This document shows positions 10,634 to 21,241 of a stretch of 64,000 bases of DNA, piece by piece. The notes under the pieces are model-generated. The model made no database searches, was not told where the DNA came from, and saw only the letters and a program-made list of their open reading frames with translations. Origin of the DNA: Candidatus Poribacteria bacterium (GTDB taxonomy: Bacteria > Poribacteria > WGA-4E > PCPOR2b); assembly GCA_003635265.1 (NCBI GenBank), contig PYIZ01000034.1, positions 274,197-338,196 of the forward strand. Direction: 5' to 3'. Numbering within the stretch: position 1 is the stretch's first letter; each line of letters begins with the position of its first letter. The translations under genes and the position numbers were made by a program.

Positions 10634-10650
10634 ATCATATACCTCCCATA

Positions 10651-10692
10651 GAACAAAAAAACCTTGCGAAGGCTCGAAACCTTCGCAAGGTT
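10651..10692 (-). terminator. Rho-independent terminator for dnaK
   Basis: AACCTTGCGAAGG (10660-10672) CTCGAAA CCTTCGCAAGGTT (10680-10692); on the minus strand followed by a T run. Confidence 0.85.
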
Positions 10693-10774
10693 ATGATTTT
10701 CAACTTAATCTGGTTTTTTAAGTGCCTGACACGTTAGCAAAAACACGAATATCAAAACACTTGAGTCCAACATC

Positions 10775-12733
10775 CTACTTCTTGTCCCCATCAGCTTTCT
10801 TGTCGTCATCAACAACTTCATAATCAGCGTCGATGACTTCACCGTCAGCCGATGAAGATGTGGGCTGCGGTTCATCTGTTGGTGCGCTCTGATACTCTGG
10901 TCCTGCAGATGGATCGCCACCAGCCTCAGCGGTCCGCTTATAGAGCTCTTCCGAAGCCTGATGCCAGACCTGCATTAGACTTTCAGTTTTAGCTTTAATA
11001 TCCTCGGTGTTCTGGCTTTCTAGGGCTTTCTTGAGTTCATCGACAGCATTTTCAACATTACTCTTGATTGCCGCATCAACCTGATCGCCAAACTCACCGA
11101 GATTTTTCTCCGTCTCGTAGATCAGCGAATCTGCTTGATTATGTACCTCTACCTCTTCGCGCTTTTGCTGGTCTTCAGCGGCGTGGGTTTCGGCATCCTT
11201 GACCATCTGGTCAATTTCGGCTTCGGACAGTCCCGACGAAGCGGTAATGGTAATGTGTTGTTCCTTACCTGTCGCCTGATCCTTTGCTGAAACATTGAGA
11301 ATACCGTTTGCGTCAATGTCAAACGCCACCTCAATCTGTGGCATACTGCGCGGTGCAGGTGGGATGCCATCGAGTTGAAAACGACCAATCGTTTTGTTGT
11401 AGACTGCTTGCTCCCGTTCACCCTGCAATACATGTACATCGACAGTAGTCTGATTGTCTTGCGATGTTGTAAAGATTTGCGATTTCTTGGCTGGAATCGT
11501 TGTATTCCGCTCAATGAGTCGAGTGAATATTCCGCCCAGCGTTTCGACACCCAACGACAGAGGAGTTACATCAAGCAGCAAAATATCTTTCACGCCCTCA
11601 TCGCCAGAAAGGACACCGCCTTGAATTGCGGCACCAATTGCAACAACCTCGTCGGGATTCACCCCCTTATGGGGTTCCCTACCAAACAGTCGCTGGACAG
11701 CCTCTTGGACCTTCGGCATCCGTGTTTGTCCACCAACCAATATGACCTCTTCAATATCACTTGCAGATAGCCCTGCATCGGCAATGGCTTTCCGACACGG
11801 TTCAAGCGATCGTTCAACAAGATCGTCGGTAATCTGCTCAAGTTTTGCACGGGTCAGATTGACATTGAGGTGTTTCGGTCCGCTTGCATCTGCAGTAATA
11901 AAAGGCAGATTAATATCGGTTTGCATAGCAGCTGAGAGTTCACACTTCGCTTTCTCCGCAGCCTCTTTCAACCTTTGCAGTGCCATGTTGTCCTTACGGA
12001 GATCTATTCCTTGCTCCCGCTGAAACTCTTCAGCGAGCCAGTCGATGATCTTTTGGTCGAAATCGTCACCACCGAGGTGGGTATCGCCGTTGGTGCTCTT
12101 GACTTCAAACACACCATCACCGATCTCAAGGATTGAGATATCAAAAGTACCCCCGCCCAGATCGTATACTGCAATATTTTTGTCTTTCTGATTGTCGAGT
12201 CCGTAAGCTAATGATGCAGCTGTTGGCTCATTGATAATACGAAGCACTTCCAAGCCGGCGATTCTACCTGCGTCCTTTGTTGCCTGACGCTGCGAATCGT
12301 TAAAATAAGCAGGGACTGTGATGACAGCTTGCGTCACCGAATCACCAAGGTAGGATTCCGCGGTCTCTTTCATTTTCTGAAGAATCATCGCGGAAATTTC
12401 AGGTGGTGCGTGCTGCTTATCCGCAACTTTTATGGAGACATCCCCGTCTTTATCGCTCTCAGCCTCATAGGGAACACGGTTTATTTCTTCACTAACCTCG
12501 TTGTACTTACGTCCCATAAATCGCTTGACGGAGAAGATAGTATTTTTCGGATTGGTGACAGCTTGCCTTTTGGCAACTTGCCCAACCAATCGCTCACCCT
12601 CTTTCGTAACAGCAACAACAGAGGGCGTTGTTCTGGTGCCTTCGGCATTTTCGAGCACTTTCGGCTCACCGCCTTCTAAAACAGCGACACACGAATTTGT
12701 GGTTCCCAAATCAATTCCAATGACTTTACTCAT
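10775..12733 (-). CDS. dnaK: Chaperone DnaK (Hsp70)
   Basis: [39 protein letters not shown]-terminus [14 protein letters not shown]. Start moved from 12748 to the canonical MSKVIGIDL. Confidence 0.98.
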   Translation of the reverse strand: MSKVIGIDLGTTNSCVAVLEGGEPKVLENAEGTRTTPSVVAVTKEGERLVGQVAKRQAVTNPKNTIFSVKRFMGRKYNEVSEEINRVPYEAESDKDGDVSIKVADKQHAPPEISAMILQKMKETAESYLGDSVTQAVITVPAYFNDSQRQATKDAGRIAGLEVLRIINEPTAASLAYGLDNQKDKNIAVYDLGGGTFDISILEIGDGVFEVKSTNGDTHLGGDDFDQKIIDWLAEEFQREQGIDLRKDNMALQRLKEAAEKAKCELSAAMQTDINLPFITADASGPKHLNVNLTRAKLEQITDDLVERSLEPCRKAIADAGLSASDIEEVILVGGQTRMPKVQEAVQRLFGREPHKGVNPDEVVAIGAAIQGGVLSGDEGVKDILLLDVTPLSLGVETLGGIFTRLIERNTTIPAKKSQIFTTSQDNQTTVDVHVLQGEREQAVYNKTIGRFQLDGIPPAPRSMPQIEVAFDIDANGILNVSAKDQATGKEQHITITASSGLSEAEIDQMVKDAETHAAEDQQKREEVEVHNQADSLIYETEKNLGEFGDQVDAAIKSNVENAVDELKKALESQNTEDIKAKTESLMQVWHQASEELYKRTAEAGGDPSAGPEYQSAPTDEPQPTSSSADGEVIDADYEVVDDDKKADGDKK

Positions 12734-12798
12734 CCGAAATCCCTCCATAACAAATTAATGATAATTGTTGATTGATTATTGATGTAGGTATCTGCTCA

Positions 12799-13293
12799 CT
12801 ACTTATGTCTGATAATCCGAATCCATCGGAAAATACTTAATCTCTTCACCTGAAGCGTCTGGGTGTTCCGACCTGTTGAAACCTCCCGCCTGCTATTTTG
12901 ATGACGCGATATCGATTGTTGTTTAAGGTCTAACGCGCGGGAAACGAATCCCAACAGCTGTGGCAAATCTATCGGTTTTGATATGAATGTGTAGGCACCC
13001 GCTTCAAAAACGTCAAATTTTACACCCTGTGATGTGTTTGCGCTCATAATGATCGCAGGCACGCTTGGCTGAAACCGCTTAATCTGTTGAAGCAGTTCTG
13101 CGCCCGTTGTATCTGGAAGATTAAAATCTAGGAGAGCAAGATCTATCGACACTTCCCGAACAATTTCTAAGGCTTCATACCCAGTCTCTGCGGACACAGC
13201 ATCGTAGCCGGCACGACTTAAAACCTCATCTAAGACCTCTAAAGAAGCCATATCATCATCAACTAGTAGAATTCGATAACTGTGCCGGATCAT
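12799..13293 (-). CDS. Response regulator receiver-domain protein
   Basis: RILLVDDDMASLEVLDEVL...IDLALLDFNLPDTTGAELL...FISKPIDLPQLL; no recognisable output domain. Confidence 0.85.
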   Translation of the reverse strand: MIRHSYRILLVDDDMASLEVLDEVLSRAGYDAVSAETGYEALEIVREVSIDLALLDFNLPDTTGAELLQQIKRFQPSVPAIIMSANTSQGVKFDVFEAGAYTFISKPIDLPQLLGFVSRALDLKQQSISRHQNSRREVSTGRNTQTLQVKRLSIFRWIRIIRHK

Positions 13294-13509
13294 CTTTTAG
13301 TGCCCTTTCCTTCCACTTCCAACGATACACATCTTCTCACGGACGAAATCCGTGTTTACGTAGCAGATTATCAGGCAATATACATGCCAACCTAATAATC
13401 ATAGACAGCAACGCACACAACAGCCGGAGGTTTCCTATAAATGTCAGAATGGCAACATCGTATTTGGAAATGCTTGTCAATATGACGCACCATACCTAAT
13501 GAACTATCG

Positions 13510-16212
13510 CTACTTTGCTTCCAGCCAACTCGCACCCGCATGGCTATCAACCTTGATGGGCACATCGATCTGACAGGCATTCTCCATCAGGTGTGTGATC
13601 TCGGTCAAGACCTCCTCCTGCTCGGATTTTGGTGCTTCAAACACCAACTCGTCATGGACTTGTAGCAGCAATTTTGTCCGCTTACCACTCTTCGTCAGAT
13701 AATCATGAATCCCAAGCATAGCAAGTTTAATGAGTTCTGCGGCTGTGCCTTGCATTGGGGCGTTAATAGCGACACGTTTGCCAAACTCTTGCGTGTTTCG
13801 ATCAGCAGCTTGGATTTCTGGGACATAGCAGCGTCGTCCGAGGAGCGTTGTGACATATTCTTGTTCTTGTGCTTTCGCAACAATCCTGTCAAAATAGTCC
13901 TTGACCCCAGCATAGGTCTGAAAGTAGTTGTCGATTAATTGTTGAGCTTCGCTAAATTCGATCTGAAGTTCGTTGGACAGACGGAACGCACCTACACCGT
14001 AGACGATGCCGTAATTCATCGTTTTTGCCTGACGACGCATATGATCGTCAATCTCCTCCGGCGGTAGACCAAAGATGAGAGAAGCGGATTGTGCATGGAT
14101 ATCCAGATCTTGCTCAAAGGCTTCCCGAAGGCGGTCATCCCCGGAGAGGTGGGCGAGGATACGTAGTTCGATCTGCGAGTAGTCTGCAACAATCAGTGCA
14201 TGATCATCATCGCTAGCGACGAATGCCCGGCGAATCTCCCGCCCTTCAGCGGTTCGTACCGGGATATTCTGTAGGTTTGGATCGCTGCTGCTGAGGCGTC
14301 CTGTCCTTACCCCGGCTTGGTGGAACGATGTGTGGATGCGTCTTGTATCCGGGTTAATCAACCCAACGAGTGCGTCGGTGTACGTGGATTTAAGTTTGGA
14401 AAAAGACCGATATTCCAAAATCAACTCTGGCAATGGGTGGTGTGGAGCTAACCTTTGTAAAACTCTAATATCAGTTGAATAGCCGGTTTTGGTTCGACGC
14501 GTCAGATTCTTCGGCAGATCGAGCTCTTCAAATAAAAGCTGCCCAAGTTGTTTTGGCGAATTGATATTAAATTCCTGTCCTGCTTCTGCGTAGATCTGAT
14601 CCATTTTCTGATCGAGACGCTCTTGGAATTCACCCGATAATTGTCTGAGGTAATCGCCATCCACCTGAATACCTGTCAACTCCATATCGGCAAGCACAGG
14701 GATTAATGGCATTTCAATATCGTGGAAAATATCCGTCAGTCCTTCTGCCGTTAGCTCCGATTCAAATTTGTTCTTGAGTTGCAGCGTGATGTCCACATCT
14801 TCGCAAGCATACTCTGTAATCTGTGGGAGCGGCACCAGATCCATCGTGATCTGTTTCGAGCCTGTGCCGATAAGGTCTTTAATCGGAATCATCTTGTGGT
14901 TCAGATGGGTGAAGGCGAGGTCATTCAGACCGTGGCTGGATGATGCTGGATGCAACAACCCAGAAGCGAGCATCGTGTCGAACGAGATGCCTTTCAAGTC
15001 TGCGCCGTGACGTTTGAACACCTTCAGGTCATATTTTATATTCTGCCCGACTTTTTGGTGAGAAGCCTCCTCAAGAATGGGGCGGAGCACCTCTAAAACC
15101 TGATCTTGGGAGAGCAAAGATGGTGTATCGAGCAGGGAACTCAGAATCGGAATGTAATATCCCTCATGCGGAGTGGTGGTGATGGCAATACCAACAATCT
15201 GAGCATCAATTGGATTGGTTGAGGTTGTCTCCAAATCTACGGAAAACTCCCCATCCTCCTTGAGTTTCTCAACAAGATGCGTCAAGCCAACTTCATCCGT
15301 AATCATTTGATAGTCTGCATCCGGTTTCGGCATTTCCTGGTCTGTTGTAACTTGGTCAAGTAGGCTGCGGAACTCAAGCTCGCGGAAAAGTGCTACCAAC
15401 ACTTTGTTGTTTCTCTGTTCAACTTTACACCCTTCAGGTGTGATAGGCAGTTCAAGAGCGGTTTCGAGGGTTGCCAGTTTCTTGCTCAGTAGTGCGTCGC
15501 TCTCCCCTGCCTCCAGCTTGGTGCGGAACCGATCTGGTACTTCATCAAGGCGCTGGAGGAGGATTTCGATCTCACCAAATTCAGAGAGCAGCTTAGGAGC
15601 GGTCTTTTCTCCAATGCCGCTGACGCCGGGGATCTGATCAACACTATCGCCTGCAAGCGCAAGGTAATCGGGGATTTGATACGGTTCTATCCCGTAACGC
15701 CTTTTGCAGGCTGCCGCATCGTAGATTTCGTATCCACCACGCGGATTGACGCGATGCACCTTAATCTTTGGTGAGATCAGCTGAAGCATATCCTTGTCGT
15801 TGGTCATAATCATCACATCGAATCCCGCTGCTTCGGCTTGCTTCGCCAACGTTCCAGCGACATCATCTGCTTCGTATTCGTCCATTTCCACGGTCGGGAT
15901 ACCCAGTGCCTCGACAATTTTCCGCACATACGGGAATTGGGAAATGAGTGCATCCGGGGTTGGCGGGCGATCTGCCTTATAGGCGGCATAAAGTTCATCT
16001 CTTTTGCTTTTACCACCGCGATCGAAACATATCGCTATGTAATCATTACCTTCTTCAAGCAATTTCAGCAGCGTTCTTGTGAAGCTAAGGATTGCAGCGG
16101 TCGGTTGACCTTGGGAGTTAGTCAGTTGTTGCTGCATTCCATAAAATGCGCGATAGACAAACGCTGTACCGTCAATGATTAGCAACTGTTTCGTGTCGTT
16201 TTGTTCTGCCAT
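13510..16212 (-). CDS. polA: DNA polymerase I
   Basis: 900 aa; 5'-3' exo N-terminus (LLIIDGTAFVYRAFYGM), DxE proofreading motif (FSVDLETTSTNP), polymerase motifs (ADYSQIELRILAHLSGD, QVHDELVFE). Confidence 0.98.
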   Translation of the reverse strand: MAEQNDTKQLLIIDGTAFVYRAFYGMQQQLTNSQGQPTAAILSFTRTLLKLLEEGNDYIAICFDRGGKSKRDELYAAYKADRPPTPDALISQFPYVRKIVEALGIPTVEMDEYEADDVAGTLAKQAEAAGFDVMIMTNDKDMLQLISPKIKVHRVNPRGGYEIYDAAACKRRYGIEPYQIPDYLALAGDSVDQIPGVSGIGEKTAPKLLSEFGEIEILLQRLDEVPDRFRTKLEAGESDALLSKKLATLETALELPITPEGCKVEQRNNKVLVALFRELEFRSLLDQVTTDQEMPKPDADYQMITDEVGLTHLVEKLKEDGEFSVDLETTSTNPIDAQIVGIAITTTPHEGYYIPILSSLLDTPSLLSQDQVLEVLRPILEEASHQKVGQNIKYDLKVFKRHGADLKGISFDTMLASGLLHPASSSHGLNDLAFTHLNHKMIPIKDLIGTGSKQITMDLVPLPQITEYACEDVDITLQLKNKFESELTAEGLTDIFHDIEMPLIPVLADMELTGIQVDGDYLRQLSGEFQERLDQKMDQIYAEAGQEFNINSPKQLGQLLFEELDLPKNLTRRTKTGYSTDIRVLQRLAPHHPLPELILEYRSFSKLKSTYTDALVGLINPDTRRIHTSFHQAGVRTGRLSSSDPNLQNIPVRTAEGREIRRAFVASDDDHALIVADYSQIELRILAHLSGDDRLREAFEQDLDIHAQSASLIFGLPPEEIDDHMRRQAKTMNYGIVYGVGAFRLSNELQIEFSEAQQLIDNYFQTYAGVKDYFDRIVAKAQEQEYVTTLLGRRCYVPEIQAADRNTQEFGKRVAINAPMQGTAAELIKLAMLGIHDYLTKSGKRTKLLLQVHDELVFEAPKSEQEEVLTEITHLMENACQIDVPIKVDSHAGASWLEAK

Positions 16213-16340
16213 TGTTTCTTACCTACGCTTTTCCTATGTGCTGTGTAATAAATTATGATTCATTGAAGTCAAGCCAACCAACAAGCGATGCGTTTTATTG
16301 GACGGTTCTGGCTGTTTCGGCGGTCCCCGATATAGCCCTA

Positions 16341-16973
16341 TTATAATGCCAACTGAAGTACTACCGCAGTACTTGCAACAGCGATCGGTGCGGCGATGAT
16401 AGTTTGCAGGTAGGTGTGCCTTTTCCGGTGCACCCTCGCCCACGCAATGAACGGCAACAGGATGAACAGATAGACAAACTGGCTGCTGATTAGTGTCACC
16501 AGCCCTGTCATACACCCTGCGGCAACCCCGCTATGGAAGCTGATTTTCCACACCTGTGTGATTAGGGTAAGCACAAGTCCGTTGATGACGCAGGCAATAC
16601 AGAGCCAGACAATCTCTCGCGGCACATTGAGGAAGTATAAAATGCCGATGCCGACAAGGGCACTTACAAGCGAGAATATTAGCGGTTTAGCGCGTTGTTC
16701 TCTGACCGTTAGTCGGAAATCGCTCAGTTGCCCCAAACGAAAAAGTAACAGGATAAAGAGCATCGGCAGCACGCTGGCAAACAGTATGACAATCACCATC
16801 CACAACAATCCCTGCTGCGTCGTCGCGACGGATGTACGGACGATTAGCAGGATTGACGCAAGTGGCAATAGGAATGGATTGAAGAGCACGGATATAGTAA
16901 CCGCAATTCGATCGAGTATTTGTGTGTTTAGCGCATGACGCATTATTTTAGAATCAGAGTTGGTATCAGGCAT
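16341..16973 (-). CDS. PAP2-like integral membrane protein
   Basis: About six TM segments; WKISFHSGVAAGCMTGL resembles a degenerate C-terminal phosphatase motif. Confidence 0.5.
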   Translation of the reverse strand: MPDTNSDSKIMRHALNTQILDRIAVTISVLFNPFLLPLASILLIVRTSVATTQQGLLWMVIVILFASVLPMLFILLLFRLGQLSDFRLTVREQRAKPLIFSLVSALVGIGILYFLNVPREIVWLCIACVINGLVLTLITQVWKISFHSGVAAGCMTGLVTLISSQFVYLFILLPFIAWARVHRKRHTYLQTIIAAPIAVASTAVVLQLAL

Positions 16974-16979
16974 GATTGA

Positions 16980-17378
16980 CTATTTCTGGGGATTTATCTG
17001 GTTCCAACGAATCTTCTCATGACTCCATTCTCGATAGATTAGGAAGACACCCAATATCAACAATCCGTTGTATGGTAGAATCGAGACATAATGATACAAC
17101 ACTATGAACTGCCCGACTGTCATGTGCTGAGTCAACCAGTTATTTAGTTCACCATTACTCCACTGGTCCAAGAATGGCTTCATAACAAAGTCTGGAATCA
17201 AGCCGATGGTAGAACGGCAAATAAGCACTGCTGTGATAAGTATCAAGCCCTTTGAGCGTGTCCGGATACATAGCAATACTAGTAAAACTGGCAACGCTAA
17301 CATTAAGACCAAATTAATGGCTACGAGTGTGGATTGTACAAAATCAAACATCGGCAAACCCTCCTCGTTTTTTCGCAC
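16980..17378 (-). CDS. Hypothetical membrane protein
   Basis: 132 aa with three or four TM segments; directly upstream of and co-oriented with the PAP2-like gene. Confidence 0.55.
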   Translation of the reverse strand: MRKNEEGLPMFDFVQSTLVAINLVLMLALPVLLVLLCIRTRSKGLILITAVLICRSTIGLIPDFVMKPFLDQWSNGELNNWLTQHMTVGQFIVLYHYVSILPYNGLLILGVFLIYREWSHEKIRWNQINPQK

Positions 17379-17564
17379 ACAACGAAAGTATGTTATCTAT
17401 TGTATCATATCATCCGTATCTGTGCACATTCAAATACACTGTTTTCTCTTGACACTCGCCCCTTATTTTTGCGACAATAATTTGAAAAGAACCTGTATCT
17501 TGAAGTTTCCCTGAATTGTTGACATCTTTAGACCTTAATTTTATCAATATAGGAGTGGCTTTAC

Positions 17565-19139
17565 ATGAAATTACTGTATCGATACATCTTTGCAATTTTT
17601 CTGTTTTTAATATCTGCTATCTATGTTGTAGATGCCCAAGTGATTGGCGGCACACTGATTTTTGGACGTGGCGGCGATTCTGTAGGACTTGATCCGGCAC
17701 AGGAAGAGGATGGCGAATCCTTCAAGGTATGTGAAAATATCTATGACAGGCTCGTACAGTACAAAAACGAGAGTACGGACATCGAGCCAGCGTTGGCAGA
17801 ATCGTGGGAGTCATCGGAGGATGGGCTGACATGGCGATTTAATCTCCGCAAGGGGGTTAAGTTCCACGATGGTACGCCTTTCAACGCAGATGCAGTGCTT
17901 TTTTCTCTGAACCGTCAGCATGATCCAAGTCACCCTTTCCACAATGTTGGTGGTTCCTATACTTACTGGTCCTACACCGGATTAGCGAAGATTGTAGAGG
18001 AAATCACTGCGCCTGATCCCTATACAGTCCAATTCACCCTTACACGTCCCTATGCTCCTTTCATCTACACCATCGCGATGACACCTTTTTCAATCGTCAG
18101 TCCAACCGCTCTCCAGAAATGGGGAGTGGATTTTAAGAATCACCCGGTCGGCACGGGACCTTTTAAGTTTGTGCGTTGGGATCGTGAGGACAAGGTTGTC
18201 TTGGAAGTGAACAAAGACTATTGGGAAGGACGCCCACCGCTTGACAGAATCATCTTCCGATCTATCCCCGATAACTCAGTACGTCTTATCGAGTTACAAA
18301 ACGGGAGCATTCACGCAATGGAATTTCCGAATCCGGATGACCTGCCCCAGATCCGTGAAGACTCTCAACTCAGGATCATCGAACAACCCGGCATGAATAT
18401 CGGTTATCTGGCGATGAATTTCGACAAAAAACCTTTCGATAATCTCAAGGTCCGTCTCGCCGTCAACCATGCGATTAACAAGCACGAAATTGTCACAGAA
18501 CTTTATCAAGGCATGGGCATCCCCGCCAAAAACCCCATCCCACCGACGATGTGGAGTTATGATGACTCGATAGAGGAGTACACCTATGATCCCGCAAGAG
18601 CGAAAGCGTTGCTCGCAGAGGCAGGTTACGCAGACGGTTTCGAGACAACGTTGTGGGCACTGCCGGTACCACGACCATATATCCCCGATGGGAGTGCCCT
18701 TGCCGCAGCGATTCAATCAGATTTGCGCCATGTTGGGATCATAGCGAAGATTGTGACCTTTGATTGGGGAACGTATCTGGAAAAGACCAAACACGGTGAG
18801 CACGATACAGCAATGCTCGGTTGGTCTGCCGATCTCGGCGACCCAGATAACTTCTTCTACTACCTGTTGAGCAAGGAAGCAGCGAAAAAACCGGCGGGAA
18901 ATATTGCGTTCTATCGTAGCGATGAGATGCAGGAACTTCTGGTAGAAGCGCAGTCGACTATGGATCAAGCCAAGCGAATCGAACTGTATAAAAAAGCCCA
19001 GGCACTTTTTCACCGCGATGTCCCTTGGGTCCCACTAGCACACTCCAAACAGATCTTAATCATCAACAAACAGATTAAGAATCTCAGACTTCACCCAACA
19101 TCGTGGAAGTATTTTCGACAGATCTGGCTTGAAAAGTGA
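17565..19139 (+). CDS. ABC transporter substrate-binding protein, family 5 (dipeptide/oligopeptide type)
   Basis: Signal peptide; GGTLIFGRGGDSVGLDPAQEEDGESFKVCENIYDRLV and WRFNLRKGVKFHDGTPFNADAVLFSL. Confidence 0.93.
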   Translation: MKLLYRYIFAIFLFLISAIYVVDAQVIGGTLIFGRGGDSVGLDPAQEEDGESFKVCENIYDRLVQYKNESTDIEPALAESWESSEDGLTWRFNLRKGVKFHDGTPFNADAVLFSLNRQHDPSHPFHNVGGSYTYWSYTGLAKIVEEITAPDPYTVQFTLTRPYAPFIYTIAMTPFSIVSPTALQKWGVDFKNHPVGTGPFKFVRWDREDKVVLEVNKDYWEGRPPLDRIIFRSIPDNSVRLIELQNGSIHAMEFPNPDDLPQIREDSQLRIIEQPGMNIGYLAMNFDKKPFDNLKVRLAVNHAINKHEIVTELYQGMGIPAKNPIPPTMWSYDDSIEEYTYDPARAKALLAEAGYADGFETTLWALPVPRPYIPDGSALAAAIQSDLRHVGIIAKIVTFDWGTYLEKTKHGEHDTAMLGWSADLGDPDNFFYYLLSKEAAKKPAGNIAFYRSDEMQELLVEAQSTMDQAKRIELYKKAQALFHRDVPWVPLAHSKQILIINKQIKNLRLHPTSWKYFRQIWLEK

Positions 19140-19147
19140 TGTGACGT

Positions 19148-20170
19148 ATGATTGTCTACATCCTGCATCGACTCCTCTCAATGGGATTATCGCTCTTCGG
19201 TGTTTCGCTGCTCGTTTTTTTTATGGTGCACCTCATCCCCGGTGACGCCGCCCTCGCAATCCTTGGTGAGCGTGCGACAGAGGAGGCGTTGACGGAACTC
19301 CGGCGCCAGATGGGGCTAGATCAACCGCTGCATAAGCAGTACGGAGTGTTCCTGTGGGATTTGGTGCATTTCGATCTGGGCCGCTCGTTCAAGACAAACC
19401 AACCGGTCATTGAAGAAATTCTCCGCAAATTCCCTGCGACAGTAGAATTGACGCTTGCAGCAATGATTTTCTCAGTCTTCTTCGGTATCGCTGCAGGGAT
19501 TGTCGCTGCCATCAATCGCGGGAAATTTTGGGACTACACGACGATGTTCGGATCATTAGCAGGGATCTCAATGCCAATCTTCTGGCTTGGTTTGATGCTC
19601 ATCCTGCTGCTTGCTTATACCTTCCCAATTTTTCCCAGTTCACAACGACTCGACGCTGTATTGGATCTTGACATTCAGCACCGTACCCACTTTTATCTGA
19701 TTGATACCCTGCTCGCTGGCAACTTTGCTGCGTTTCAAAATGCAATAGCGCATCTCATCCTCCCTGCGATAACCCTTGGCACAATACCGTTAGCGATAAT
19801 CGCTCGTATGACGCGGTCTAGCCTCCTAGAAGTCCTTAACCAGCAGTATATCGTAACTGCTTATGCAAAGGGACTTCCCAAATGGGTCGTGATCCTTAAA
19901 CATGCCCTAAAAAATAGCATCATCCCTGTGTTGACAGTCATTGGTCTCCAGTTTGGCTACCTGATGGGCGGCGCGATCTTAACGGAGCATATTTTTTCTT
20001 GGCCCGGATTGGGTTCGTGGCTGCGGGCTGCTGTTGAAGCACGCGATATTCGTCCGGTACAAGGTGGTGTTCTCTTTGTTGCTACAGTTTTTATGACGGT
20101 GAACCTGATTGTCGATCTGCTCTACGCATATTTTGATCCGCGTATCCGAATCGGAGAGGAAGCAACATGA
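19148..20170 (+). CDS. ABC transporter permease (DppB type)
   Basis: MIVYILHRLLSMGLSLFGVSLLVFFMVHLIPGDAA; EAA loop region. Confidence 0.93.
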   Translation: MIVYILHRLLSMGLSLFGVSLLVFFMVHLIPGDAALAILGERATEEALTELRRQMGLDQPLHKQYGVFLWDLVHFDLGRSFKTNQPVIEEILRKFPATVELTLAAMIFSVFFGIAAGIVAAINRGKFWDYTTMFGSLAGISMPIFWLGLMLILLLAYTFPIFPSSQRLDAVLDLDIQHRTHFYLIDTLLAGNFAAFQNAIAHLILPAITLGTIPLAIIARMTRSSLLEVLNQQYIVTAYAKGLPKWVVILKHALKNSIIPVLTVIGLQFGYLMGGAILTEHIFSWPGLGSWLRAAVEARDIRPVQGGVLFVATVFMTVNLIVDLLYAYFDPRIRIGEEAT

Positions 20171-21009
20171 GGGAACATCGTCGCCAATTTTATCGAGAGC
20201 TGCTGCGTCAGAAATCGGCGGTGATTGGTGCGTCAATCTTAATCTTTTTTATTATCACTGCAATCTTTGCCCCCCTGATCGCAACACATGACCCTCGCAA
20301 TGCAGATGTGACCGCACGGCTCAAGGGCTGGTCTCAAGAGCATTACTTTGGAACCGATAAGGTCGGCAGGGATATTTTCAGTCGTATTGTCTACGGTTCG
20401 CGGATTTCGATCAAAGTTGGGTTAGTTGCGATGACATTCTCAATCTCGATTGGCGCACTGTTGGGCGTTATCGCTGGCTATTATGGAGGGTGGCTCGATA
20501 ACACCATCATGCGGGTGATGGATATGATGCTTGCCATGCCGAGTATCCTATTGGCAATGGTTATCGTCACCATCTTGGGACAGAGTCTGACAAATGCGAT
20601 TATTGCTGTCTCGATTGTTTACATCCCGCAATATGCTAGAATCTTGCGGGCATCCGTCCTCACTATCCGCGAGCAGGATTATGTAACCGCTGCCCATGCC
20701 ATCGGGGTGAGCGACTTTCGCATTCTGACCCGCGCGATTTTGCCTAACTGTCTTGCGCCCCTGATCGTGCAAGCAACACTGGGAATGGGTGCGGCGATTT
20801 TGGATGCTGCTGGTCTTAGCTTTCTTGGCCTTGGCGCTGAGATTGGTGAACCGGAGTGGGGGGCGATGCTCAACGAGAATCGGGCGTTGATCCGTCGCGC
20901 GCCGTGGGCTGTCATGACACCGGGGATCGCAATTTTTCTGATTGTTTTAGGATTCAACCTGCTGGGGGATGCATTGAGAGATGTGCTGGATCCACAGGTG
21001 AAGACGTAA
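20167..21009 (+). CDS. ABC transporter permease (DppC type)
   Basis: AVIGASILIFFIITAIFAPLIATHDP...HYFGTDKVGRDIFSRIVYGSRISI; ATGA overlap with the upstream permease. Confidence 0.93.
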   Translation: MREHRRQFYRELLRQKSAVIGASILIFFIITAIFAPLIATHDPRNADVTARLKGWSQEHYFGTDKVGRDIFSRIVYGSRISIKVGLVAMTFSISIGALLGVIAGYYGGWLDNTIMRVMDMMLAMPSILLAMVIVTILGQSLTNAIIAVSIVYIPQYARILRASVLTIREQDYVTAAHAIGVSDFRILTRAILPNCLAPLIVQATLGMGAAILDAAGLSFLGLGAEIGEPEWGAMLNENRALIRRAPWAVMTPGIAIFLIVLGFNLLGDALRDVLDPQVKT

Positions 21010-21108
21010 ACGCAGAGTGAAACGTGATGCGTGAAACGTAATTATGGTGAATTAAAAAAATAAGTAGACATTTGCCAATAACTCCGACCATCGCGAAGAT
21101 TCTAAAGT

Positions 21109-21124
21109 CCCCCTGATAAGGGGG
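21109..21124. repeat. Short G/C-run inverted repeat
   Basis: CCCCCT-GATA-AGGGGG followed by ATTTAGGGGG in noncoding sequence. Confidence 0.5.
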
Positions 21125-21241
21125 ATTTAGGGGGTTGGCTGTGCATTGAGAGTGTTTAAGTAATTCTAAAATTTACCATAGTTCGTTAGTTGATTGGTTC
21201 ATCGCTTACAAATCACACAAAGTATACAAGAAAGGATAAAA

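Noticed and set aside
10079-10651. 190-aa plus-strand ORF
   Set aside because: Antisense to a clear Gfo/Idh/MocA gene; no recognisable domain.
12734-12800. Search for a CIRCE (TTAGCACTC-N9-GAGTGCTAA) heat-shock operator upstream of dnaK
   Set aside because: No matching sequence seen.
21040-21140. Transposon end from the CCCCCT-GATA-AGGGGG repeat
   Set aside because: No transposase or paired terminal repeat found nearby; kept only as a short repeat.
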